Below, in pieces: positions 46,090 through 54,213 of a stretch of DNA of 64,000 bases. This DNA comes from Flavobacterium sp. HSC-61S13. GTDB lineage: Bacteria > Bacteroidota > Bacteroidia > Flavobacteriales > Flavobacteriaceae. Positions within the stretch are counted from its first letter, which is position 1; each line of letters opens with the position of its first letter. The notes beneath the pieces are model-generated. The model was not told the origin of the DNA. It made no database searches and worked only from the letters and a program-made list of their open reading frames with translations. Made by a program: the position numbers and the translations under genes. The stretch covers positions 30,366 to 94,365 of the forward strand of contig NZ_JALJZV010000016.1 of NCBI RefSeq assembly GCF_024171535.1, given 5' to 3'.

Positions 46090-46470
46090 TTAACTGGCTT
46101 TTTTAGCTTCAAAATGAGAAACCTTATAAATTCCATTGGCGATTTTCTCAACCGTTTTGGTAATGGTCTCTGCGTTTTGCTTGGAATCATCAAACTCCAA
46201 AGTAGCCTTTTTAGTCTCAAAATCTACTTTAGCCATTTTAACTCCATCCAAAGCAGCTAATTTTGATTCGATCAATTTAGCACAGCCCAAAGCACAAGTC
46301 ATACCCTCTACTTCAAAGCTGGCTTGTTCAATCGCACCAGTACCACTTACTTCTGTCAAAACCTTTTCTTCTTGATCTGCAGAAACCGCTTCTGGTTTCC
46401 CTGCTTCTTTACAAGCAGATAAAAGCACTATGCTCAACGCAAACCCAGCAATATATTTTGTAATTTTCAT
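46090..46470 (-). CDS. Heavy-metal-associated (HMA) domain lipoprotein with CxxxC motif
   Basis: 126 residues: lipoprotein signal (LSIVLLSAC, Cys20) then a linker and one HMA ferredoxin-like domain (about 50-120). The metal site reads GMTCALGCAK: the two cysteines are three residues apart and not the usual two (MxCxxC). The rest of the fold (LDGVKMAKVDFETKKATLEF) is normal. A periplasmic copper or other soft-metal carrier is likely. No metal ATPase or regulator is next to it. Confidence 0.85.
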   Translation of the reverse strand: MKITKYIAGFALSIVLLSACKEAGKPEAVSADQEEKVLTEVSGTGAIEQASFEVEGMTCALGCAKLIESKLAALDGVKMAKVDFETKKATLEFDDSKQNAETITKTVEKIANGIYKVSHFEAKKAS

Positions 46471-46506
46471 CGATTATCTATTTAATATACAAATTGTTCT
46501 GTAGTA

Positions 46507-46514
46507 CAAAAATA
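46507..46514 (-). promoter_or_regulatory. Promoter of the HMA lipoprotein gene
   Basis: The minus strand reads TATTTTTG (TAnnTTTG), 36 bases upstream of the ATG, with a TTG at 46534-46532 seventeen bases further up, within the accepted spacing range. Confidence 0.6.
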
Positions 46515-46565
46515 CAAAAAAGCAAGCAATACAACTTCGTTTTTTCAATTCAATTGTTTTAAAAT

Positions 46566-49520
46566 TCAATTCTTTATCACTTTAAAATCGATACGGTCTT
46601 CTTCATTAATCCAAGCATTTATAAAATAAACACCACTTCTTAAGAAAGATAAACTAATCCTAGCTTCCACAGACTCCTGCACCAATTGACCACTGCTGTT
46701 ATACACCATTAACCTCGTCCGATCAGTCTCTTTCAATTTAACATATTCAAGGCGTCCATCTATCTCTATCACACGGACCACTTCATACATATCTTCTTCA
46801 TATTCCACACGTAATAAATCAAAAATCATTTCATAAACCTCTCCAGAATCTCCTCTCATTTCTGAATAGAGCGTAGCTACCGTTTTAGAAGTTCCACACT
46901 TATTGCGCACAGTAACTTGAACATCAATAGCCCAAGGCTTTTTAGGTCCTTCTGCTTTTCCTTTTAAAAAACTACCCCGAAAACTCACCTCGTTACTATT
47001 GGGATATTTCTTAGGCAAACGCTCCCAATCAAAGCTTTCGATTCCTTGTATGCCAAGAATTCCTTCAGCAGGTTTTAATTGAACATCAACATGTGCTTCA
47101 GAACGATCCGATTCTATATAAACACTTGGTCGGCCAACCCAAATATCCCGAACATAGGTATTCCACCCACACTTCTCCGCATAGGTTGTTAATTGCAATC
47201 GAACCAAACCATTTGCATTACTATTGGACTTCTTCCGAATCGAAATTTTATCACCACTACCGCCTGTTACTGTAACTAAATCCGCCCCCTTAAGAATCTC
47301 CCAATTGTAATAACTAGCCAATTCTGGAGCAGAGAATGTACCCGAGCTACAAACTGGTGTTTGCCCGACAATATTTATCTCAGACTCATTCTCACACCTA
47401 AAGTAGCAATTATCCACAACCCCAGTAAAACCCCGAAGCTCCTCCGCCAACCAATCGCCCGTTTTCCGATTAAAGGCAAGGTGCTTTTCATTATCAGTTT
47501 TCTCATCCTGGAAAGCTGTGACGAAGTTATCAAACGGAATTCGATATGATCCTGAAGGCGGATTACTCGCCCTATACAACCTAGAGTAATCCTTCTCATT
47601 AAAAATTCGCTGTCCCAAACCCACATCCAATCCGCTGTAAACGGGTACAAAATTAAAAGGTCTTAGCTGTAAATTATTATCTAATTTAAAATCATAGTTC
47701 CCCCCGGCAAAAATATCTAGCGGAACCTTTGAAGAGGTAATATTTCGAATTTGCTTATAAAGTATCTTGGTTACAGTCCACCTCGCAATTCGAACCCTGT
47801 TATAAATTCTGATATAATACCCCAAACTTCTATTTCCAATATTTGGACTTGCATAAATTTCCAAATTAATACCTCCGAAACTACCCCGACTTCCTTCGGC
47901 AGGAATATGTCCCCAAACAATAATATCTCCGAAATTGATAAATTGTTTTAAACCACAACCACTACCGTTGCTCATTGCTATATTTCGCGTTTTTTGCGGA
48001 TACCCCATATCCCTTAACTCTTGCTGCCAATCATCAAACAGACCAGAACTTTCGTTGACCTCCTTAACCAACTGCTGCGTCCCAGCAGCCTGCAACATCG
48101 CTCTAACATTATTCCGCATGGTTTTTCTACTGGCCAAAGCAAAATATTCTCGCGGCACATCATAGGCTACATCATTTGCCGCTATCAATACGGCCTGCGG
48201 AATATGAGCTCCTTGATGCGGAGCATCTTGAGAAATATACAAACGAGTTTGATGGTCTTCGTTGCGGTTTTCCATGTCGCGCAAGGCATATCTGGCAATA
48301 ACCCCTCCCATACTTTGCCCCAACACCACGTTGGGCTCCGTACTGCCAGACTCCGCCTTTCGTCTATTGACGTATTTGATGATGTCCTGCAATAAATAGG
48401 CATTGCGCTGCAAATAATCGGCACCCGACTCCCAATTGATATAGATGATGTCGTAGGTACTTAATTCCCCGATTAAGCTAAAAGATTCAGCATTCGTATA
48501 ATTTTCTAAAAAAGTTTTCCATTTCGCCTCACCCAAACCGTCTTTGCCTGGATTTAAACCCGAATCATACCCCTCGGCTACTATTAAGGGTTTTCGGATG
48601 ATGCAATCAGCTCTGGCATAACGAATCTCCAACATAGCCTCATTAACTTCATTAAGATATGCGCGGGTTCCTTTAAAAAACATTGGAATAACTTTATCAC
48701 ATGCAACTGTTGTTTGCAGAGAAACTACATTTACACTACTCTGACTGTGTATCGACTTTCCGTCAACTAAATCCATTTTAACCCGCCACAAATACGAACC
48801 AGATTCTGGGAAATTCACCGTTAACTTCCCACCAAAGTCCAAGGCTTTAAACCCCTCACCGATACCAAAATCAATACTAATTCCCCGGATTGAATCGCCC
48901 ATATTTGTCCACCACAAGTCCTTTGGAAATTGCACGTTGACATTCAAATTATCTATTTGATTTTTTACGGGCGCCACAGCAAAACTCTGTTTGATTTCGT
49001 AGGGATTTTGCCATATTCCAGCAAGGTATTTATCGTAAAATACCTGACCTTCCCGCTCTATCAAAGGCTCCGATTCGTCGTTTTTAAACCGGGCATATTT
49101 ATAATAGATACCGCTTAAAACAACCTTGTCACTAAGTTGATACGCTTCCCAAAGTTCCTCTACATCTTGCGGAGGAACGATAATCCCGTTATCCTCTGTA
49201 TCCATTTTCGCCAAACTTAAGGTGCTGGCTATTTGCAAAACCCGATCACCGTCAACAGTATCTCGTAAATGCGGTTCTCTATAAACACCGCTAAATTTTG
49301 TGATGTCATCAAACACCAACGATTTGTCCAATAAAATCCCGTAAGGCACCCGCTGTTTTTCCAAACCCGAAAAAACCAGCTCCATATGCGCTTTGACTTC
49401 TTCAAAGCTCGAAAACGCGATTTCTTCTTCCTGCTGATTTTGAGCCCCAATATTCGCACTGACTGCCATCATCATCAACCACAGTCCTATTTTTATAATC
49501 TTATACCTGCTATTTTTCAT
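46566..49520 (-). CDS. Secreted alpha/beta-hydrolase (lipase/esterase-like) with T9SS sorting domain
   Basis: 984 residues. Signal peptide to about residue 26 (VSANIGAQ). Residues 30-300 hold a poorly known N-terminal region with VPYGILLDKSL. The alpha/beta-hydrolase core is about 310-600, with the nucleophile Ser403 in GQSMGGVIARYAL and a following SQDAPHQGAHIP loop. A region rich in beta strands (about 700-900) leads to a T9SS C-terminal domain (LMVYNSSGQLVQES, LRSGVYFINAW). It lies only 12 bases after the last lipoprotein of the tandem array and is probably its co-transcribed partner. Substrate unknown. Confidence 0.8.
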   Translation of the reverse strand: MKNSRYKIIKIGLWLMMMAVSANIGAQNQQEEEIAFSSFEEVKAHMELVFSGLEKQRVPYGILLDKSLVFDDITKFSGVYREPHLRDTVDGDRVLQIASTLSLAKMDTEDNGIIVPPQDVEELWEAYQLSDKVVLSGIYYKYARFKNDESEPLIEREGQVFYDKYLAGIWQNPYEIKQSFAVAPVKNQIDNLNVNVQFPKDLWWTNMGDSIRGISIDFGIGEGFKALDFGGKLTVNFPESGSYLWRVKMDLVDGKSIHSQSSVNVVSLQTTVACDKVIPMFFKGTRAYLNEVNEAMLEIRYARADCIIRKPLIVAEGYDSGLNPGKDGLGEAKWKTFLENYTNAESFSLIGELSTYDIIYINWESGADYLQRNAYLLQDIIKYVNRRKAESGSTEPNVVLGQSMGGVIARYALRDMENRNEDHQTRLYISQDAPHQGAHIPQAVLIAANDVAYDVPREYFALASRKTMRNNVRAMLQAAGTQQLVKEVNESSGLFDDWQQELRDMGYPQKTRNIAMSNGSGCGLKQFINFGDIIVWGHIPAEGSRGSFGGINLEIYASPNIGNRSLGYYIRIYNRVRIARWTVTKILYKQIRNITSSKVPLDIFAGGNYDFKLDNNLQLRPFNFVPVYSGLDVGLGQRIFNEKDYSRLYRASNPPSGSYRIPFDNFVTAFQDEKTDNEKHLAFNRKTGDWLAEELRGFTGVVDNCYFRCENESEINIVGQTPVCSSGTFSAPELASYYNWEILKGADLVTVTGGSGDKISIRKKSNSNANGLVRLQLTTYAEKCGWNTYVRDIWVGRPSVYIESDRSEAHVDVQLKPAEGILGIQGIESFDWERLPKKYPNSNEVSFRGSFLKGKAEGPKKPWAIDVQVTVRNKCGTSKTVATLYSEMRGDSGEVYEMIFDLLRVEYEEDMYEVVRVIEIDGRLEYVKLKETDRTRLMVYNSSGQLVQESVEARISLSFLRSGVYFINAWINEEDRIDFKVIKN

Positions 49521-49532
49521 CTCACCTTAATG

Positions 49533-50081
49533 TCATTTCATATTATATTGCATATCAAAACGGCCGTCTCGGATCTTGACCACAGCCCTTTCTTCCGTCC
49601 ATACATCAAACCAAAACACCCCCGAAACAATTCGCAACTCGGGATCGTGTTTACTGATCGTCAATTCTCCAAAATACTGCTCGGAAGTTCTATAGACAAT
49701 TGGATTACCAAAACGAATACCATCAGATCCCGTCTGCCATTCATAATACGAAAACTCCCCGTAAGCCCCAAGAGAATCCGAAAACGCCCCTAAACGATAG
49801 GTTTTCCCCTCTTCAATTGGATACCCATCTATAGTGATTTTAAGATAGACATCAGACGCAAACGATTTTTTGTATTGCCAAACCATAATAGAAAGACCTT
49901 TATCTCCATAATAGTTTAAACCATCACTCGCTGATCGATAATTTGGATGAAATTTCTCTCCATTTACATAACAGCCGAATGTTTTTTTTCCCTCCTGAGT
50001 TTTATCCGGTAAATTATCATCGCCCAGTTTACATCCCGCAAACAGCAACACCACTACGATACTTTGTAAAATTTTATTCAT
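49533..50081 (-). CDS. Tandem lipoprotein copy 1 (nearest the hydrolase)
   Basis: 182 residues. A lipoprotein signal MNKILQSIVVVLLFAGC gives Cys17. The mature protein has a conserved KTFGCYVNGEKFHP segment, a central YPIEEGKTYRLGAFSDSLGA block and a C-terminal FWFDVWTEERAVVKI. The variable middle (about 112-130) reads EFSYYEWQTGSDGIRFG. It may belong to the DUF6252-type lipoproteins, but I cannot confirm this. It lacks the second Cys that would form an obvious disulfide. Last of four copies in transcription order. Confidence 0.85.
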   Translation of the reverse strand: MNKILQSIVVVLLFAGCKLGDDNLPDKTQEGKKTFGCYVNGEKFHPNYRSASDGLNYYGDKGLSIMVWQYKKSFASDVYLKITIDGYPIEEGKTYRLGAFSDSLGAYGEFSYYEWQTGSDGIRFGNPIVYRTSEQYFGELTISKHDPELRIVSGVFWFDVWTEERAVVKIRDGRFDMQYNMK

Positions 50082-50092
50082 CGCCCAATCTT

Positions 50093-50632
50093 TTATTTCA
50101 AACTATATTTCATATCAAAACGGCCGCCGCGGATCTTGACCACAGCTCTTTCTTCCGTCCATACATCAAACCAAAACAAACCCGAAATAATCCGCAACTC
50201 GGGATCGTGTTTACTAATCGTCAATTCTCCAAAATACTGCTCGGAAGTATAATACGTTTTTCCCCACCGCCGTCCCGGCTCTCCAGAGTCCACCGAATAA
50301 GACAACTCCGCGCAAGCCCCAAGAGAATCCGAAAACACCCCTAAACGATAGGTTTTCCCCTCTTCGATTGGATATCCATCTATGATCATTTTAAGATAGA
50401 CATCAGACTCAAACGATTTTTTGTATTGTTTAACCATGATAGAAAGACCTTTATCTCCATAATAATTTAAACCATTACTTGCTGATCGATAACTTGGATG
50501 AAATTTCTCTCCATTTACATAACAGCCGAATGTTTCTTTTCCCTCTTGAGTTTTATCCGGTAAATTATCATCGCCCAGTTTACATCCCGCAAACAGCAAC
50601 ACCACTACGATACTTTGTAAAATTTTATTCAT
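50093..50632 (-). CDS. Tandem lipoprotein copy 2
   Basis: 179 residues, same signal peptide and framework as copy 1 and almost identical over the first 100 residues. It has IMVKQYKKSFESDVYLKMII in place of IMVWQYKKSF..., and its own variable block ELSYSVDSGEPGRRWGKTYY. The start context (11-base spacer CGCCCAATCTT on the plus strand) is the same as at the other junctions. Function unknown. Confidence 0.85.
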   Translation of the reverse strand: MNKILQSIVVVLLFAGCKLGDDNLPDKTQEGKETFGCYVNGEKFHPSYRSASNGLNYYGDKGLSIMVKQYKKSFESDVYLKMIIDGYPIEEGKTYRLGVFSDSLGACAELSYSVDSGEPGRRWGKTYYTSEQYFGELTISKHDPELRIISGLFWFDVWTEERAVVKIRGGRFDMKYSLK

Positions 50633-50643
50633 CGCCCAATCTT

Positions 50644-51183
50644 TTATTTCAAACTATATTTCATATCAAAACGGCCGCCGCGGATCTTGACCACAGCCCT
50701 TTCTTCCGTCCATACATCAAACCAAAACAAACCCGAAATGATCCGCAACTCGGGATTGTGTTTGCTAATCGTCAATTCTCCAAAGTGCTCGAGAGAAGTG
50801 TAATAAACTTTTTTCCTTTGAACCCCCGGCATATTCGTATCTACATAATACGATAGCTCGCCAGAAACTCCCAAAGAATCCGAAAACGCCCCTAAACGAT
50901 AGGTTTTCCCCTCTTCAATTGGATACCCATTTATGGTGATTTTAAGATAGACATCAGACGCAAACGATTTTTTGTATTGCCAAACCATGATAGAAAGACC
51001 TTTATCCCCATAATAGTTTAAACCATCACTCGCTGATCGATAATTTGGATGAAATTTCTCTCCATTTAAATAACAGCCGAATGTTTTTTTTCCCTCCTGA
51101 GTTTTATCCGGTAAATTATCATCGCCCAGTTTACATCCCGTAAACAGCAATACCAATACGATACTTTGTAAAATTTTATTCAT
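50644..51183 (-). CDS. Tandem lipoprotein copy 3
   Basis: 179 residues with signal MNKILQSIVLVLLFTGC. It shares the framework, but FGCYLNGEKFHP has Leu for Val and its variable block is ELSYYVDTNMPGVQRKKVYY, followed by LEHFGEL where the others have EQYFGEL. It is the most divergent in the middle third. Same 11-base spacers on both sides. Confidence 0.85.
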   Translation of the reverse strand: MNKILQSIVLVLLFTGCKLGDDNLPDKTQEGKKTFGCYLNGEKFHPNYRSASDGLNYYGDKGLSIMVWQYKKSFASDVYLKITINGYPIEEGKTYRLGAFSDSLGVSGELSYYVDTNMPGVQRKKVYYTSLEHFGELTISKHNPELRIISGLFWFDVWTEERAVVKIRGGRFDMKYSLK

Positions 51184-51194
51184 CGCCCAATCTT

Positions 51195-51743
51195 TTATTT
51201 CAAACTATATTTCATATCAAAACGGCCGCCGCGGATCTTGACCATAGCCCTTTCTTCCGTCCATACATCAAACCAAAACACCCCCGAAACAATTCGCAAC
51301 TCGGGATCGTGTTTACTGATCGTCAATTCTCCAAAATACTGCTCGGAAGTCCTATAGACAATTGGATTACCAAAACGAATACCATCAGATCCCGTCTGCC
51401 ATTCATAATACGAAAACTCCCCGTAAGCCCCGAGAGAATCCGAAAACGCCCCTAAACGATAGGTTTTCCCCTCTTCAATTGGATACCCATCTATAGTGAT
51501 TTTAAGATAAACATCAGACGCAAACGATTTTTTGTATTCCTTAACCATTATATAAAGGCCTTCGTCTCCATAATAATTTAAACCATCACTCGCTGATCGA
51601 TAACTTGGATGAAATTTCTCTCCATTTACATAACAGCCGAATGTTTCTTTTCCCTCTTGAGTTTTATCCGGTAAATTATCATCGCCCAGTTTACATCCCG
51701 TAAACAGCAACACCAATACTAATCCCTGTATACATTTCTTCAT
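51195..51743 (-). CDS. Tandem lipoprotein copy 4 (first in the operon)
   Basis: 182 residues. Its signal peptide differs (MKKCIQGLVLVLLFTGC), as expected for the first copy with its own upstream sequence. The variable block is identical in protein sequence to that of copy 1 (EFSYYEWQTGSDGIRFG), and over 258 bases the two genes differ at about three positions only, although copies 2 and 3 lie between them. Probably the operon's first gene; no clear promoter box was found upstream. Confidence 0.85.
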   Translation of the reverse strand: MKKCIQGLVLVLLFTGCKLGDDNLPDKTQEGKETFGCYVNGEKFHPSYRSASDGLNYYGDEGLYIMVKEYKKSFASDVYLKITIDGYPIEEGKTYRLGAFSDSLGAYGEFSYYEWQTGSDGIRFGNPIVYRTSEQYFGELTISKHDPELRIVSGVFWFDVWTEERAMVKIRGGRFDMKYSLK

Positions 51744-51755
51744 ACGACCTCGTTT

Positions 51756-51820
51756 TTAACAAACACTATATTTCATATCAAAACGGTAGCCTCAGATTTT
51801 AATGTTCATCTTTCAAACCC
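51756..51820 (-). pseudogene. Remnant of a fifth lipoprotein copy (3-prime end only)
   Basis: On the minus strand the bases before 51756 read, in the frame of the other copies, I-K-I-stop-G-Y-R-F-D-M-K-Y-S-V-C-stop, against V-K-I-R-G-G-R-F-D-M-K-Y-S-L-K-stop in the intact units. So the last 15 codons of a further copy survive with a nonsense change and an altered end. Left of about 51820 the likeness fades. It lies just upstream of copy 4 in the direction of transcription. Confidence 0.7.
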
Positions 51821-52084
51821 TCAGCCTTGATTAGCTCTTTGATACGCAAGCGCATTCAAACACCAAAGCGCATTCAAAAAAAGCATAACTACCTATATAT
51901 AAGACACCTAAAAACCAAACAAGTCATCGATTAAAATGTTAATTAACAAAAAAAGAACACCATACTAGCTAGAATAAAAGCTGAAATATGACTGTAAGAT
52001 CCAGTCCAATTCGCCTTGTTCGTAAACTATGGTATTCCTTAAACCGACACAGAACGTTCAGTTAGTTGTTTTTTAAAACCAAAA
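51821..52084. other. Intergenic stretch upstream of the lipoprotein array
   Basis: No gene. It has a direct repeat AGCGCATTCAAA at 51849-51860 and 51867-51878, then A/T-rich DNA. I could not identify a TAnnTTTG box for the array here. Confidence 0.4.
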
Positions 52085-52112
52085 AAGGCAGCAACCTTAC
52101 GGTTGCTGCCTT
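52085..52112 (-). terminator. Terminator of the M16 peptidase pair
   Basis: A perfect 12-bp G/C-containing stem AAGGCAGCAACC / GGTTGCTGCCTT with a TTAC loop. The minus-strand side runs into a T-rich stretch. It lies 37 bases past the second peptidase gene. Confidence 0.9.
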
Positions 52113-52148
52113 ACAAAAATTACTTTTTATGGATACTAGAAAAACGGC

Positions 52149-54203
52149 TTATTTAAAGTCGGCATCAGTAACTCCTTCATTTATTTTTATTTCTGAAACT
52201 TTCAATTCGATTTCAATACCCACATTCATCTTGATCGTATAAGGAAATTTAACTCCTTTTACTTCTTTATAATCGGAATAATAAACCTCTTGAACACCGG
52301 TTTGTCCACCTTGCTCCACAGTTGTAAAAGTGGCTACTTTTAAGCCCGTTGCCACATCATAGAAATTGGTTTCTTTACCTTCTTTTACAGCATAAGCCTC
52401 TTTACCATTAATCATTTCGATACCTGTTAAAGTTACATTTGCCTTATTTTTCAACGTCAATTCAGCAAAGGGATATGCACCTCTTCTCGCTTCTTCTAAG
52501 TCCTCACCTGTCAAATCTGCTTTCTGACCTTGTTGAACCATATAACCGGTTTTTGGAGTCACAACCTGTTTTGACATAACATTGCCCATCATCGATTGCT
52601 CTGACAACATCTGACCTTTGTCTGTTACTTTTGTCAAACTCTCCAAGGGCATTCCTTGAACAGTTCCAGCTGATTTCATAAGCACGGTACGAACAGCCTT
52701 TACAGCCTTCTCTCCACCAATAGCTTTGATATATGAATCCACTACAGTATTTACTGTTACTCCAGCAGGAAGTGGTTTGTTTACCTCTGGTTTTGTCGTT
52801 GGGTTACCAAACTTATCGAAATAAGCAATCGGCATTCCCAATTTCTCTAACCCTGGTAATACATCCGCTGCCTTACCCACGATCACTACACGCAATTGCT
52901 CCGCCAAGAAATACTTCTGAGCTGCCTTACGAACATCTTCTACCGTCACAGCATTGATATCCTTGATGTAATTTTCATAAAAATCCGCTGGTAATTTATC
53001 CAATTCCGTATTTAAAGCATAACGAGCGATCGTTTCCGGTTTTTGAATATCCATTACGAATTTTCCGATATATTTTGCTTTTGCATTTTTTAAATCCTCA
53101 GCAGAAACCAACTCTTTTCTAATTTTCTCTACTTCATTAAAGAATTCAGTAACCGCACTGTCCGTTACTACATTTCTCACAGAAGAAGTCGCCTTAAATT
53201 TTGCTGGGAATTTTCTAGCATTTCCTATTGATGAATAAGCACCATATGTCCAACCATGTGCCTCGCGAAGATTTAAAAACAACCTTCCTTCACCACCACC
53301 ACCTAAGATCTGATTCGCCAAGATTGCAGCGAAAAAGTCTTTATCCGTGATTTTTAAATCCACCAAATTAACCAAGGCAATTTCCGATTGAACGGCATTA
53401 CCCATATCAATAAAATTGATCGCTGCTTGCGGTAGGTTTTGCGGTTTACCCACATTCGATTTTGGAGCCGAAGCTTTTTTCCAGTTGCCAAATAATTTAG
53501 TAACTAGTTTTTCTGTTTTCTTATAATCTACATCTCCTACAATAACCAAATATGCATTTTCCGGAACAAAGAAGTCAGCATAATGCTTTTGAACATCTTC
53601 AAAGGTCACTTTATTCAAAGTTTCCTCTGTCACAAATTCACCTGCAGGATGATTCACACCGTATACCAAAGCATTTTCAACTCTAGCAGCTACTGCAGTT
53701 ACACTTTTCTCAGAAGATTTAATACCTTCGATTGCTTTGGCTTTTTCTTTTTCAAACTCCTCTTTGGTGAATTTGGAATGAAGTGCTCCATCGGCCATCA
53801 AACTCAATAGGGTTTCCGAGTATTTTGACAAACCGCTGGCATAAGCTCCCTTATCCCAAAATCTAAAATCAGCTCCTAAGAAATCGACTTCTTCATTGAA
53901 TTGATCTTTAGACATTTTGTCTGTACCTGCTCCCATAATAGCGGAAGCCAAAGTAGACACCCCTGCTTTCTGTCCTTCCAAATACAAAGGAGCATCTAGA
54001 GTCAAACTATAGGTAACGCGGGGTAGTTTATGATTTTCAACAATTAATACCTTTAATCCGTTTTTAAGTGTAAACGATTTCGGCTTTTCCACATTTACTG
54101 TCGGAGCAGCTCCAGGCTTAGGCTGTGATCTATCTTGTGCTTGCATAGTAGTAATTGCCAAAAACAAGCTTGTTGTTAATATAAATATTTTTTTCATTTT
54201 CAA
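52149..54203 (-). CDS. M16 peptidase-like subunit (non-catalytic) with LolA-like C-terminal extension
   Basis: 684 residues with a signal peptide (FLAITTMQAQ). The M16 fold spans about 35-450. The zinc motif HxxEH is absent (GAGTDKMSKDQF stands in its place), but the C-terminal R/Y pair of the partner subunit is present in GRLFLNLREAHGWTYGAYS. From about residue 480 an extra region of 200 residues (VVDSYIKAIGGEKAVKAV, ... EVYYSDYKEVKGVKFPYTI) resembles outer-membrane lipoprotein-sorting (LolA-like) folds. It should pair with the adjacent catalytic subunit. Confidence 0.85.
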   Translation of the reverse strand: MKMKKIFILTTSLFLAITTMQAQDRSQPKPGAAPTVNVEKPKSFTLKNGLKVLIVENHKLPRVTYSLTLDAPLYLEGQKAGVSTLASAIMGAGTDKMSKDQFNEEVDFLGADFRFWDKGAYASGLSKYSETLLSLMADGALHSKFTKEEFEKEKAKAIEGIKSSEKSVTAVAARVENALVYGVNHPAGEFVTEETLNKVTFEDVQKHYADFFVPENAYLVIVGDVDYKKTEKLVTKLFGNWKKASAPKSNVGKPQNLPQAAINFIDMGNAVQSEIALVNLVDLKITDKDFFAAILANQILGGGGEGRLFLNLREAHGWTYGAYSSIGNARKFPAKFKATSSVRNVVTDSAVTEFFNEVEKIRKELVSAEDLKNAKAKYIGKFVMDIQKPETIARYALNTELDKLPADFYENYIKDINAVTVEDVRKAAQKYFLAEQLRVVIVGKAADVLPGLEKLGMPIAYFDKFGNPTTKPEVNKPLPAGVTVNTVVDSYIKAIGGEKAVKAVRTVLMKSAGTVQGMPLESLTKVTDKGQMLSEQSMMGNVMSKQVVTPKTGYMVQQGQKADLTGEDLEEARRGAYPFAELTLKNKANVTLTGIEMINGKEAYAVKEGKETNFYDVATGLKVATFTTVEQGGQTGVQEVYYSDYKEVKGVKFPYTIKMNVGIEIELKVSEIKINEGVTDADFK

Positions 54204-54213
54204 GTTCTATTGC

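Larger units (their letters stand above)
49533..51743 (-). repeat. Four-unit tandem gene array, unit 551-560 bases
   Basis: Start-to-start distances are 551, 551 and 560 bases. Each junction carries the identical 11-base spacer. The first about 330 and last about 130 coding bases of the units are almost invariant; differences cluster in the central block. This is a gene amplification with sequence homogenisation between copies. Confidence 0.92.

Noticed and set aside
49386..50856. Plus-strand frames of 125-135 codons in each unit of the lipoprotein array
   Set aside because: They recur because the units are repeated. Antisense to lipoprotein genes with good signal peptides; no promoter box.
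49533..51743. Repeat region as a possible CRISPR or mobile element
   Set aside because: Units are 551-560-base coding genes with signal peptides; no short spacers, terminal inverted repeats or transposase.
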